A DNA stretch of 13,494 nt, from contig CAVERI010000073.1 in the NCBI GenBank assembly GCA_963618055.1, forward strand, positions 1 through 13,494, written 5' to 3'. This DNA is from SFHK01 sp963618055. GTDB lineage: Bacteria; Bacillota; Clostridia; Christensenellales; Aristaeellaceae. Below the pieces are notes generated by a model that saw only the letters and a program-made list of their open reading frames with translations, did no database searches and was not told the DNA's origin. A program made the translations under genes and the position numbers. This document shows positions 1 through 7,501 of this stretch, in pieces (the stretch's first letter is position 1; every line of letters starts with the position of its first letter).

Positions 1-335
1 TGGGCCGTGTCTCAGTCCCAATGTGGCCGATCACCCTCTCAGGTCGGCTACCGATCGCTGTCTTGGTGGGCCGTTACCTCACCAACGAACTAATCGGACG
101 CGAGCTCACCCCACAGCGGATTGCTCCTTTGACCTCTCTGCCATGCGGCAGTGTGGTCTTATGCGGTATTAGCAACTGTTTCCAGTTGTTATCCCCCTCT
201 GTGGGACAGATTGCTCACGCGTTACTCACCCGTCCGCCACTCGAATGTCAGCCGAAGCCAACATCCTCGTTCGACTTGCATGTGTTAAGCACGCCGCCAG
301 CGTTCGTCCTGAGCCAGGATCAAACTCTCTTGTTT
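1..335 (-). rRNA. rrs: 16S ribosomal RNA, 5' portion (partial)
   Basis: The minus strand reads as the start of a bacterial small-subunit rRNA. The universal site complementary to the 27F primer lies at 309-328, and the conserved helix ending in ACACGGCCCA lies at the window edge. The 5' end of mature 16S is placed about 7 bases before AGAGTTTGATCC, near position 335. Only the first third or less of the gene is present, because it runs off the left edge. The variable regions (for example the TACCGCATAAGACCAC segment) look clostridial. The long open frame on the opposite strand here is an antisense artefact. Confidence 0.97.
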
Positions 336-473
336 AATCCCTTCCCGTTCTCATCTTCAGCGCGCCAACGCCTCCGACTCAAACAGTTTCTCAACTCTCC
401 CGAATCGACTGTTCTCTTGCTTCTCGTTCTCTGTATCGTTTTCAAGGATCGCGCTGTCGTTCGCTTGACAACA
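336..473 (-). other. rRNA operon leader (pre-16S) with boxA-like motif
   Basis: This is the transcribed spacer between the rRNA promoter and mature 16S. At 431-450 the minus strand reads GATCCTTGAAAACGATACAG. That matches the CTTTGAAAAC-type sequence common in Firmicute rRNA leaders and is a plausible boxA antitermination site. The rest of the leader is purine-rich on the transcribed strand. No ORF with a ribosome site is seen in it. Confidence 0.7.
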
Positions 474-479
474 AATGGG

Positions 480-508
480 ATTATATCAGCTTGCCAATCA
501 TTTGTCAA
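480..508 (-). promoter_or_regulatory. rRNA operon sigma-A promoter
   Basis: On the minus strand a perfect -35 TTGACA (503-508) is followed after 17 bp by a perfect -10 TATAAT (480-485). An A-rich tract (GTTCAAAAAAGTA) lies directly upstream of the -35 and could act as an UP element. The expected transcript start is near 473. The sequence and the position in front of 16S make this a strong rrn promoter. Confidence 0.92.
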
Positions 509-558
509 TACTTTTTTGAACTTTGTAATGTTAACTCTTATGTTTCACTTTTCCCTGT

Positions 559-612
559 AAAAGGCGAAATCCGAAGGAATTTCGCGATTCATGGTGGATT
601 ATTCGCCTTTTT
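559..612. terminator. bidirectional terminator / insulator hairpin
   Basis: AAAAGGCGAA (559-568) pairs with TTCGCCTTTT (602-611), extended by ATCC/GGAT after a two-base bulge. The outer arms give a T-run on either strand. It sits between the divergent rRNA promoter and the promoter of the 693 gene, where it would stop read-through towards both. The loop is long (about 23 bases) with minor inner pairing, so its efficiency is uncertain. Confidence 0.5.
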
Positions 613-639
613 AGCGTCAGCAAAATTTCCGACAGGGTA

Positions 640-668
640 TTGATAACAAAACAATGTTATGTTACACT
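640..668 (+). promoter_or_regulatory. putative promoter of the yhbD-bactofilin operon
   Basis: TTGATA (640-645) is followed after 17 bp by TACACT (663-668), in an AT-rich stretch just upstream of the ribosome site GAGGTG (677-682) of the 693 gene. The -10 is imperfect. This is the best candidate in the spacer. Confidence 0.5.
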
Positions 669-692
669 ATACCCACGAGGTGAGAAAATCCC

Positions 693-1331
693 ATGGACGA
701 ACTGATCAGCAAAAAGGATTTGCTGCGTGAAACCGGCATCTCATACGGCCAGCTGTATCGCTGGAAACGCGAGCGGCTGATTCCCGACGCGTGGTTCGAA
801 AAGCGCTCCTCCTATACCGGACAGGAGACGTTTTTCCCCCGCACGCTGATTCTCGAGCGCGTGCATTTCATCCTGACGCACAAGGATGAATACTCGCTGA
901 CGGAGCTGCGCGAGCTGCTTTCCCCCGAATCTGTAAGCCGTTCCTATGATTTGCACGCGGTTTCAGCGCTTCCCGGTGCTTCCCGCAGCGCGCTTTTCTA
1001 TGAAGCCATCTTTCATCGAAGCGTGCTGAACCACGGACAGGCGCTTTCCGTCGTGATCGCTGCAAATTACGACGAGCAGTGCCACCCGACCGACGCGGCG
1101 CTCTGTGCCTTCCTTTCCGCCATGGATCGGTGGGATCGCGAGGACGGCCTGTTTTCCCGCAGTGAGGGGCGGCTCTACGTCGTTCGCCAGAAGAGCCGCT
1201 CCATCCCGCTGTTCTTCTCTGCGAACGGCGATTTGCATCCGTGCGCGGGCGTGCAGATCGACTATTCCCTTTCCCTGAACGAGATTTCCCGAACATTCAC
1301 TCGAATGCTCAACCAGTTGATTTTAGAATGA
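693..1331 (+). CDS. yhbD: YhbD family protein (DUF4004), MerR-like HTH
   Basis: The protein has 212 residues, close to the length of the Bacillus YhbD family. Residues 5-27 (SKKDLLRETGISYGQLYRWKR) form a MerR/excisionase-type helix-turn-helix. They are followed by the family's conserved LIP-x-x-WF and S-x-TGQETFFPR signature at about 34-51. The rest is an alpha/beta domain of unknown function. The start is the ATG at 693, with GAGGTG ten bases upstream. The stop TGA lies inside the ribosome site of the next gene, a bactofilin, so the two are probably translationally coupled. The same pairing occurs in Bacillus subtilis as yhbD-yhbE-yhbF. The family is known to accompany bactofilins; a regulatory or scaffolding role is inferred from the HTH and is not proven. 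Confidence 0.88.
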   Translation: MDELISKKDLLRETGISYGQLYRWKRERLIPDAWFEKRSSYTGQETFFPRTLILERVHFILTHKDEYSLTELRELLSPESVSRSYDLHAVSALPGASRSALFYEAIFHRSVLNHGQALSVVIAANYDEQCHPTDAALCAFLSAMDRWDREDGLFSRSEGRLYVVRQKSRSIPLFFSANGDLHPCAGVQIDYSLSLNEISRTFTRMLNQLILE

Positions 1332-1341
1332 GGTGACAGGT

Positions 1342-2082
1342 ATGGAAGAAAAAAAGACGGTTTCTATCTCTGGAAGCGGCTCCCTTGCGGGAGGAAGCTA
1401 TGGCAGCGTGCGCATTTCCGGCAGCGGAAAATGCGCGGAGCCCTTCACCGCGGACAGCGTCCGCATCTCCGGCTCGGCCAGTCTTGCGACCGTCGAAACC
1501 GGAGAATTGCGCATCGATGGTTCCGCCAAGTTCAGCGGGCGCGTTTCGGCTGAGAAAATGTCAGTTTCCGGCGTCTGCAAAATCGAGGAGGACTGCGAAG
1601 CCGCGAATCTTCAGGTCTCCGGTTCCATGTCAGCGCGCAAAGGGCTTCGCGGAACGAACGGCAGCGTGAGCGGCAGCATCCTCGTCGACGGAGACATGGA
1701 ATTCGAAGAGCTGGCCGTCTCCGGCGCCGCCAACGTTTCCGGCCTGTTGAACGCCGAAGCGCTGACCATTCATCTGGGCGGAAGCTGCGAGATCGGTGAA
1801 ATTGGCGGAAACGCGATTTTCGTGGATGTTCCTCCGCGCCATCTCGGCTTTCTTGGAAAGATGCTCAGCGGACTCATCACGCCGACGCTCAAATGCGGAA
1901 CCATCGAGGGCGAGAGCATTCGTCTGGAAAACACCATCTGCGATACGGTTCGCGGAAAGAACGTCATCATCGGCCCCGGCTGCGAGATTGGACTCATCGA
2001 ATATTCCGGCGAACTGACGGTCAACCCGAACAGCCGCGTTCAGCGGAAGGAAAAGACGAACGCGCGGGATGAAGATGAATAA
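1342..2082 (+). CDS. bactofilin-type polymer-forming cytoskeletal protein
   Basis: The protein has 246 residues and is built of short beta-strand repeats with the recurring motif I/V-S-G-S-G/A (about residues 6-160). That is the pattern of the right-handed beta-helix bactofilin fold, which polymerises without nucleotide. The later part, including FVDVPPRHLGFL, resembles the YhbE/YhbF (BacE/BacF) branch of Firmicutes, where two such genes follow yhbD; here there is one. A GTG at 1333 is in frame, but GAGGTG at 1330-1335 is a better ribosome site for the ATG at 1342 (six-base spacing), so that start is chosen. The C-terminus is charged (KEKTNARDEDE). No membrane segment is seen, so a cytoplasmic scaffold is expected. 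The role in this organism (shape, motility or envelope) cannot be read from the sequence. Confidence 0.88.
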   Translation: MEEKKTVSISGSGSLAGGSYGSVRISGSGKCAEPFTADSVRISGSASLATVETGELRIDGSAKFSGRVSAEKMSVSGVCKIEEDCEAANLQVSGSMSARKGLRGTNGSVSGSILVDGDMEFEELAVSGAANVSGLLNAEALTIHLGGSCEIGEIGGNAIFVDVPPRHLGFLGKMLSGLITPTLKCGTIEGESIRLENTICDTVRGKNVIIGPGCEIGLIEYSGELTVNPNSRVQRKEKTNARDEDE

Positions 2083-2138
2083 GAAGGCTTCCTCTTTATA
2101 TAGGAAAGAGCCCTTCGCATATCGCGGCAAGAAACCGC

Positions 2139-2167
2139 TTGAAAATCAAACCCGGCTGCGGTATAAT
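2139..2167 (+). promoter_or_regulatory. consensus-like promoter upstream of terminator
   Basis: TTGAAA (2139-2144) is followed after 17 bp by a perfect TATAAT (2162-2167). Transcription would begin near 2174, only about five bases before the stem of the terminator at 2179-2210. This is the only good promoter seen before the 2253 gene. Confidence 0.7.
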
Positions 2168-2178
2168 GCCGTTGGACA

Positions 2179-2210
2179 CGCGCGGAGCGATCCGCGCGCG
2201 TTTTTTCTTT
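2179..2210 (+). terminator. intrinsic terminator
   Basis: The stem is CGCGCGGA (2179-2186) and TCCGCGCG (2191-2198) with a GCGA loop, followed by a run of six T and then CTTT. It is a strong rho-independent terminator in plus orientation. It most simply ends the yhbD-bactofilin transcript, but it also lies between the 2139 promoter and the 2253 gene. Confidence 0.9.
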
Positions 2211-2252
2211 AAGACAATGGCGAAAGCTTCATCCGGAAAGGTGGATTGCCCG

Positions 2253-4199
2253 ATGTATACGGAAGACAGCCCTTTTCTCTCCAACCAGATTTTTGTCGCC
2301 CCGGACGGCCGCGACAGCGCTTCCGGCCAGAAGGACGCGCCGCTTCAGACGCTGGAGGCCGCGCTTCGGCGGGTAAAGCAGCTTTCCGAGGCCGACTGGC
2401 GCGGCCCGATGACCATCGAGCTGCGCGGCGGCGTATATCCGCTGAAGAAGACGCTGGAAATTTCTCTGACCGCGCCGGTCACGATTCGTTCCTATGAAAA
2501 TGAGCAGGCGATTTTTGATGGCGGCGAGCCCATCGAGGGTCTTTCTGAAACCGAGCTGCACGGCCGTCGCTGCTGGGTCGCTATGCTTCCGGAAGGGCGC
2601 TATTTCCATTCGCTGTTTGTGGATGGCGTTCGCCGTCCGCGCGCCGCGCTGCCGAAGAACGGTTTTTATCGCATCGAATCCGTTCCGGGACAGACGCTCA
2701 ATCTGCCCTACAACGTTTCCTCCGACCGCTTTATCGTGAAGGAGGGCGACTTCTTCCCCACGCGCAACCTAAACGACGTGCTCGCGCACGTGTTCCATTA
2801 CTGGTCGGACGAGCAGATGCCGGTGAAGTCCTTCGACCCGAAGACACGTCTGCTAATTTCCTCCGTCGGCAGCCGCTACACGCTGCACGAGGATACGAAG
2901 AAGGATTACGCCCGCTACCGTCTGGAAAACGTGTTCGAGGGATTGACCGAGCCGGGCGAATGGTATCTGGATCGCGCCGCGAGGACGTTTTACTACCTGC
3001 CGCACGACGGAGAAACGCTTGCGAACACGGTGCTGACCGCGCCGGTGTGCGAGCAGGCGTTCCGTTTCCAAGGCTGTGCGGACGTAACCGTTGAGAACAT
3101 CACCGTGCGCCACCTTGACTGGCACATTGGCGAGGAAAATATTGGCGGGCAGGGTGTGTGCGCGCTGCCCGGCGTCGTTTCCTTCGACCACTGCACGCGC
3201 TGCGCGCTGAAGAACAGCCGCATTGAGCACGTGGGCTATTACTGTGTAGACATTCAAAACAGCGCATCCCTTCTGATTGCTGGCAACACGCTGAGCGACA
3301 TGGGCGCGGGCGGCGTAAAGCTCAACGGCGCGGACGCGTCGGGATCCCGCGAGGAGCGCACACATCACATCACCGTGTGCGACAACCTCATCTGCGAAGG
3401 CGGGCGGCAATTTCTCGCCGGCATCGGCGTTTTGAGCATGCACGCAAACCACGTTCGCATTGCGCACAACGAGATTCATGATCTGTACTACACCGGCGTT
3501 TCCTGCGGCTGGGTGTGGGGCTACGCCGAAAGCGCGTCCTTTGACAATGTGATCGAATATAACCACATTTACGACATCGGCCACTTCGTGCTTTCCGATA
3601 TGGGCGGCATTTACACACTGGGCGTGCAGCCGGGCACCGTTATTCGCTATAATCTGATTCACGACATCGAGAAGGCAAACTACGGCGGCTGGGCGATCTA
3701 TCCCGACGAGGGCTCCAGCCACATGGTTATCGAGAATAACATCGGCTATCGCACCACGTCCACGTGCTTCCACCAGCACTATGGGCGGGAGAACATCGTG
3801 CGCAACAACATTTTCGCGCTGGGCGGAGAGGGCGCGGTGCACTGGACGCGCAGGGAGCCGCACGTAAGCTTCACGTTTGAACGCAACATTCTGCTCGTCG
3901 ACAATCAGCCGCTGTTCACCGGCCCGGACAGAGGAAATCTGAAGTGCGATATGAACCTGTACTGGGACGTCGGCGGTCATCCGCTGATCTACGCGCCTGA
4001 CCGTCTCGACGCGTCGACACGCCAGCCGTATGAGGTGCTGCGCGAAAAGGGCTATGACCGGTTCAGCGTCATTGCCGACCCGCGGTTCCGCGACCCCGCA
4101 CACGGCGATTTTACGCTTGAGTCCGGCTCGCCTGCCGAGAAAATCGGCTTCGAGCCGATTGACATGACCGGCGTCGGCATTCGCTCCGTGCGCAGCTGA
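2253..4199 (+). CDS. right-handed beta-helix protein, probable GH141-like glycosidase
   Basis: The protein has 648 residues. Residues 13-38 (IFVAPDGRDSASGQKDAP onward) are the typical opening of secreted or intracellular beta-helix carbohydrate enzymes. Next come a GGVYPL strand (about 60-66), an F-VDG-RRPRA-LP segment (about 122-134), EPGEWYLDR-A-TFYYLP (233-250) and a long parallel beta-helix (about 270-560) with N-x-I-x-D/Y rungs. The C-terminus has DPRFRDPAHGDFTLESGSPA. This order matches GH141 and related beta-helix families acting on fucosides or xylosides. The exact substrate cannot be given. There is no signal peptide, so it should be cytoplasmic. An in-frame TTG at 2139 would read through the promoter and terminator, so the ATG at 2253 with AAAGGTGG eight bases upstream is preferred. 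It stands alone between a terminator and the promoter of the next operon. Confidence 0.75.
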   Translation: MYTEDSPFLSNQIFVAPDGRDSASGQKDAPLQTLEAALRRVKQLSEADWRGPMTIELRGGVYPLKKTLEISLTAPVTIRSYENEQAIFDGGEPIEGLSETELHGRRCWVAMLPEGRYFHSLFVDGVRRPRAALPKNGFYRIESVPGQTLNLPYNVSSDRFIVKEGDFFPTRNLNDVLAHVFHYWSDEQMPVKSFDPKTRLLISSVGSRYTLHEDTKKDYARYRLENVFEGLTEPGEWYLDRAARTFYYLPHDGETLANTVLTAPVCEQAFRFQGCADVTVENITVRHLDWHIGEENIGGQGVCALPGVVSFDHCTRCALKNSRIEHVGYYCVDIQNSASLLIAGNTLSDMGAGGVKLNGADASGSREERTHHITVCDNLICEGGRQFLAGIGVLSMHANHVRIAHNEIHDLYYTGVSCGWVWGYAESASFDNVIEYNHIYDIGHFVLSDMGGIYTLGVQPGTVIRYNLIHDIEKANYGGWAIYPDEGSSHMVIENNIGYRTTSTCFHQHYGRENIVRNNIFALGGEGAVHWTRREPHVSFTFERNILLVDNQPLFTGPDRGNLKCDMNLYWDVGGHPLIYAPDRLDASTRQPYEVLREKGYDRFSVIADPRFRDPAHGDFTLESGSPAEKIGFEPIDMTGVGIRSVRS

Positions 4200-4256
4200 G
4201 CGTTCCCTTTCCACGGCGCGAACGCAATTCATACCACAAATTTTTCCTCAATCGGG

Positions 4257-4285
4257 TTGTCAAGCGCCGCAGTTGGATGTATAGT
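4257..4285 (+). promoter_or_regulatory. promoter of the HAD / MetH-activation-like operon
   Basis: TTGTCA (4257-4262) is followed after 17 bp by TATAGT (4280-4285). The predicted start of transcription is near 4292, which excludes the upstream in-frame ATG at 4277 as translation start and supports the ATG at 4316. Confidence 0.75.
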
Positions 4286-4315
4286 AGTAGCAATATGAAA
4301 ACGACGGTGATGGGT

Positions 4316-5002
4316 ATGCGATACAAGGCCATTCTGATGGACGCCGACCACACACTTCTGGACTTTGAAGCGGCGGAGGCGCGCGCGCTGCGAGCGCTGT
4401 TCGGCCGACTGGGCGTCCGCGCGCCGCAGGCGTTTGACGACTACCGGCAGATTAACACCGCCTGCTGGCACGCCTATGAGCGCGGGGAAATGACGCAGGA
4501 CGATCTGCTCGTGAAGCGCTTTGAACGATTTTGCGCCATCTACGCGCCGGGCGCCGACATTCCGACCATCCGTCGCGAATACGACACGCTGCTTGCCGAA
4601 CAGGCGGATATCCTCCCCCATGCCGACGAGGTCGTGCGCCAGATTGCCGAAAGGCTGCCCGTCGCCATCGTGACCAACGGCGCGGCGGACATTCAGCGCG
4701 CGCGGCTCAAAAAATCGCCGCTGTGGTCGTATATCGCCTATCTGGGCATTTCGGAGGAGGTCGGCGCGAGCAAGCCTCGACCCGACATGATTCACGAGGC
4801 GCTTCGCCGCTTCAGTATCGAGCATCCGTCCGACGCGCTGATGATTGGCGACAGCGTCACCAGCGATATGCCCGCGGCAAAGGCGGCCGGCGTGGACTTC
4901 CTGTGGTACAATCCCTCCGGCGCACCCCGCCCCGAAAACGCGTACATCACCTACGAGGCGCGCGACATTCGCGAATTCGTGCCCATTGCCACCATGGATT
5001 AG
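4316..5002 (+). CDS. HAD hydrolase, YjjG-type pyrimidine nucleotidase
   Basis: The protein has 228 residues with all four HAD motifs: I, D9-A-D11-H-T (nucleophile and acid/base); II, IVTNGA around T120; III, SKPRPD with K153; IV, GDSVTSD with D179 and D184. The helical cap between motifs I and II and the overall length fit the YjjG/YfnB branch. Those enzymes dephosphorylate nucleoside monophosphates, including non-canonical pyrimidines, and are thought to clean the nucleotide pool. Substrate assignment within HAD proteins from sequence alone is uncertain. In-frame ATGs at 4277 and 4295 lie before or at the predicted transcript start, so 4316, preceded by GGTGATGG, is chosen. Its TAG stop overlaps the AGGAGG of the next gene (nine-base gap), indicating one operon. 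Confidence 0.85.
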   Translation: MRYKAILMDADHTLLDFEAAEARALRALFGRLGVRAPQAFDDYRQINTACWHAYERGEMTQDDLLVKRFERFCAIYAPGADIPTIRREYDTLLAEQADILPHADEVVRQIAERLPVAIVTNGAADIQRARLKKSPLWSYIAYLGISEEVGASKPRPDMIHEALRRFSIEHPSDALMIGDSVTSDMPAAKAAGVDFLWYNPSGAPRPENAYITYEARDIREFVPIATMD

Positions 5003-5011
5003 GAGGTTGCC

Positions 5012-5689
5012 ATGAATCGCTGGATATTGAACGACATCCCTTGGCACGTAGATCTGGACGAAGCCATGCGGCGTTTGCGCATTCCCGAGGATGACGCTGA
5101 CGATTTCGTTTCCATGTTCCGCACAATCACGCAGAAAATCCGTCCCGTATTCTACTTTGGGCGCGAAAAGGTCGAGTCCAACGACGGCCACCGCGTCGTG
5201 ATCGGCGGCCAGACGTTTGTCAGCCGCGTGCTGGCCGTAAACCTGAAGGATGCGACGGACGTATATCCCTACGTGGTCACCAGCGGCCGCGAGGCCTATG
5301 AGTACGCCCACTCGATCGACGATGAGTTCCTTGAGTTCTGGGCGCATCAGATTTGCGAAATGGCGCTGACCAGCTTCCGCGTGGACGCGCTTGAGGCCGT
5401 AAAGCAGCAGACCGGTTTTCAGAGCCTGAGCTCCATGAACCCCGGCTCCATCGCGAACTGGCCCATCGATCAGCAGAGGCCGCTGTTTGACCTGCTTGGC
5501 AGCGTGTATGAAAACACCGGCGTAGAGCTCACGCCCAGCTTCCTCATGGTGCCGGTTAAATCCGGCTCCGGCATCCTGTTCCCAACCGAAAAACACTACG
5601 CCAACTGCATGCTCTGTCCCCGCGACGACTGCCCCAACCGCCGCGCGCCGTTCGACCCCAATAAATTTGCGGCGGAATACGGCGACTGA
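5012..5689 (+). CDS. vitamin B12-dependent methionine synthase activation-domain-like protein
   Basis: The protein has 225 residues and resembles the C-terminal reactivation domain of MetH (PF02965). The segment SMNPGSIANWPIDQQ (141-155) corresponds to the S-x-GYPA-CPD-x-x-DQ region, and LFDLLG...GVELTPSF (158-177) corresponds to the next conserved block. MetH itself uses this domain to bind S-adenosylmethionine for reductive remethylation of cobalamin. A C-terminal Cys motif, C199-x2-C202-x4-C207-PNRRAPFDP, is not part of MetH and suggests a metal or Fe-S site. Stand-alone proteins of this type in anaerobes usually sit near corrinoid methyltransferases, but none is seen here. A perfect AGGAGG lies seven bases before the ATG. 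It is co-transcribed with the HAD gene; no functional link between them is evident. Confidence 0.75.
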   Translation: MNRWILNDIPWHVDLDEAMRRLRIPEDDADDFVSMFRTITQKIRPVFYFGREKVESNDGHRVVIGGQTFVSRVLAVNLKDATDVYPYVVTSGREAYEYAHSIDDEFLEFWAHQICEMALTSFRVDALEAVKQQTGFQSLSSMNPGSIANWPIDQQRPLFDLLGSVYENTGVELTPSFLMVPVKSGSGILFPTEKHYANCMLCPRDDCPNRRAPFDPNKFAAEYGD

Positions 5690-5714
5690 CCTGTCATCAA
5701 TAAAAGCGTCTGTC

Positions 5715-5756
5715 CTCCATAAAGGAAACGAAAGGGAACGGCGTAAGCCGTTCCCC
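5715..5756 (-). terminator. terminator of the sugar ABC importer operon
   Basis: A 9-bp perfect stem, GGGAACGGC (5734-5742) and GCCGTTCCC (5747-5755), has a four-base loop. On the minus strand it is followed by a T-rich tail (TTTCGTTTCCTTT). On the plus strand no T-run follows, so it chiefly ends the minus-strand operon. As it is the only hairpin between the convergent operons, it may also slow plus-strand read-through. Confidence 0.82.
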
Positions 5757-5771
5757 AAGCAAACCAGTGAA

Positions 5772-7475
5772 TTACTTTTTCAGAGCCAGCGCCAGAGCCT
5801 CCTGGATGTAGCCCATCATTTCCTCGACATAATCGTCATAGCCGTAGCTCTTGCAGGTGGAGACCATATTGTTCCAGAGCTGCTCGAACTGTTCGTCGCT
5901 CTCCGCGTACACGCACTGCCAGCTGCCCTGCTTCATCACGGGAGCGAACAGAGCGCGCTTTTCCTTCGACGCGTCGCTCATATCCGGGTAGGTGTAGGAA
6001 TAGGTAGGCACCACGGAAATGCTGGTAGGATCCTTCTCATACAGGCTGCGATAGAATTCGATACCGTTGGCAGCACCGTTGGCGTATTCCTCGCTCCAAG
6101 CCTTGCTCAGCGCGGTGGCATAACGCTCGGAGTAGCAGGGCCATCCCTTGTAGGAGTAGGAATAGCTCTTGCCGGGCACCATCTGCTCGAGCTTAATGGT
6201 TTCGTGGTTGAACTTATTTTCGCCGTCCTCGAAGGTGCCGCCGCCGTATTCAGCGGGCATTTCGGTTTCCTTCTTGGCTTCCTGGCAGGCCCAGCCAAAC
6301 TCGGTCATCTCAGGAATCCCGTCGGCGTTGTACGCCCAGCACAGACCCTCGGGGCCGTAGTTGGACACAATCGCGCCTTCCTCGGTGGCCAGCCATTCGA
6401 TCAGCTCCAGCGCACGCTCGGGATATTCGCAGTCCGCGCCGATAGCCCACATGCGGTTGCCGCCCTCGGTGGTGATGGTCAGCTGCTGGGGCGCGCCGTC
6501 CTCAAACTTGAAGGTAGTGAAGCCGATCTTGTTGGCGGCCTTTTCCGCACTGTTGAAGTTACCAATGATCCAGCCCCACAGCGCCATCAGGTAACGGCCG
6601 TTGGTCAGCTTCTGGGAATAGGTGTCGAAGTTCTGGGAAACGGATTCGGGATCGAACAGGCCTTCGCGGTACAGCTGATTGTTCACCTTCAGCGCGCGAT
6701 AATACAGGCTTCCCTCCTCCAGCGGATTGACCACTTCTCCGTTAGCGTAATTCACGCCCAGGAAGTCCCTCTCCTGGAAGCCGTACAGGGTCATCAGATC
6801 CCAAGTGAACTTCATGACGCAGTCTTCCCAATCGCCGAAGCCGCCGAAGGCGTACACCTTTTCGCCGCTCTCGGTTTCAGGCATCGCGTCCTGCAGAGCC
6901 TTGAGGAACGTGGGAAGGTCTTCCAGACTGGTCAGCGCGGGCTTTCCAGCCTTTTCCCATGCGTCAAAGCGAACCTGAAGGCCGTAGGTGGGGTCAGTGA
7001 TCTCGGCCCACGCGTTGTCTTCCATGGCCACAGAGTAGCTGAAGCCGTACTTGCCCTCCACGCCCTGATCCGCTGCGAAGCGGGTAACCTTGTCGAAGGC
7101 CTTGGTGAAATAGGTGTTCAGCGTGGGATACTTCGACATGTCGATATCGCTGAGATCCATCAGCAGATCCGCCTTGAGCGCGGTGGTGAAATGCTCGCCC
7201 ATATCGCCGAAGCAGATGATATCGCCCAGGGAGCCGGCAGCCACGCCGGCGGAGTAAGCGTTGGTATCCACGTTAGAGCTGATGAAGTTCAGCGTGATGT
7301 TGAACCGATCCTTCAGTTCCTTGGCAAACCAACCCTTCTGCTCGCCGCCGAAGTTCGCCACCTCGGAGAATACGTTCAGCGTGATGGGCTCCTTGTACTC
7401 CTCCGCCCACGCCGTCAGCGGCAGCGCCGCCAACAGCATGCACAGACACAGAACCAGAGACAGGACTTTCTTCAT
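5772..7475 (-). CDS. ABC sugar transporter, solute-binding protein (LplA/YtcQ type)
   Basis: The protein has 567 residues, the usual size of large solute-binding proteins in LplABC/YtcQ-type systems, and would catch an oligosaccharide outside the membrane. Residues 1-24 are a signal peptide (MKK, hydrophobic core LSLVLCLCMLLAALPL, then TAWA|EE as a signal peptidase I site). The usual Gram-positive lipobox cysteine is not apparent: the Cys at 10 and 12 lie in the hydrophobic core without the expected small residue in front. The mature part has the alternating lobes and aromatic-rich segments (for example ALWGWIIGNFN, about 317-327) of the family. AAGGAGG lies ten bases upstream. It is the last gene of the importer operon, 62 bp after the permease, with a stem-loop in the gap. 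The sugar is not predictable. Confidence 0.88.
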   Translation of the reverse strand: MKKVLSLVLCLCMLLAALPLTAWAEEYKEPITLNVFSEVANFGGEQKGWFAKELKDRFNITLNFISSNVDTNAYSAGVAAGSLGDIICFGDMGEHFTTALKADLLMDLSDIDMSKYPTLNTYFTKAFDKVTRFAADQGVEGKYGFSYSVAMEDNAWAEITDPTYGLQVRFDAWEKAGKPALTSLEDLPTFLKALQDAMPETESGEKVYAFGGFGDWEDCVMKFTWDLMTLYGFQERDFLGVNYANGEVVNPLEEGSLYYRALKVNNQLYREGLFDPESVSQNFDTYSQKLTNGRYLMALWGWIIGNFNSAEKAANKIGFTTFKFEDGAPQQLTITTEGGNRMWAIGADCEYPERALELIEWLATEEGAIVSNYGPEGLCWAYNADGIPEMTEFGWACQEAKKETEMPAEYGGGTFEDGENKFNHETIKLEQMVPGKSYSYSYKGWPCYSERYATALSKAWSEEYANGAANGIEFYRSLYEKDPTSISVVPTYSYTYPDMSDASKEKRALFAPVMKQGSWQCVYAESDEQFEQLWNNMVSTCKSYGYDDYVEEMMGYIQEALALALKK

Positions 7476-7501
7476 GTTTCGAGAGCCTCCTTCATTTTTA
7501 T

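Noticed and set aside
465..486. Plus-strand TTGACA followed by TTATAT
   Set aside because: The spacing is only about 10 bp, too short for a sigma-A promoter, and the region is already explained by the minus-strand rRNA promoter.
21..560. Open frame of 179 codons on the plus strand
   Set aside because: It is antisense to the 16S rRNA and its leader and promoter; the rRNA assignment fully explains the sequence.
2083..2125. Imperfect GAAGG...CCTTC hairpin after the bactofilin gene
   Set aside because: The stem is interrupted and no T-run follows; the real terminator is at 2179-2210.
2853..4232. Minus-strand open frame of 459 codons
   Set aside because: It is the antisense of the beta-helix gene, with no recognisable domain and no ribosome site.
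4229..5758. Minus-strand open frame of about 509 codons
   Set aside because: It lies antisense to the HAD and MetH-activation-like genes, which have clear motifs, ribosome sites and a promoter. Its composition (rich in G, A, V, R, H) is that of a GC-driven shadow frame.
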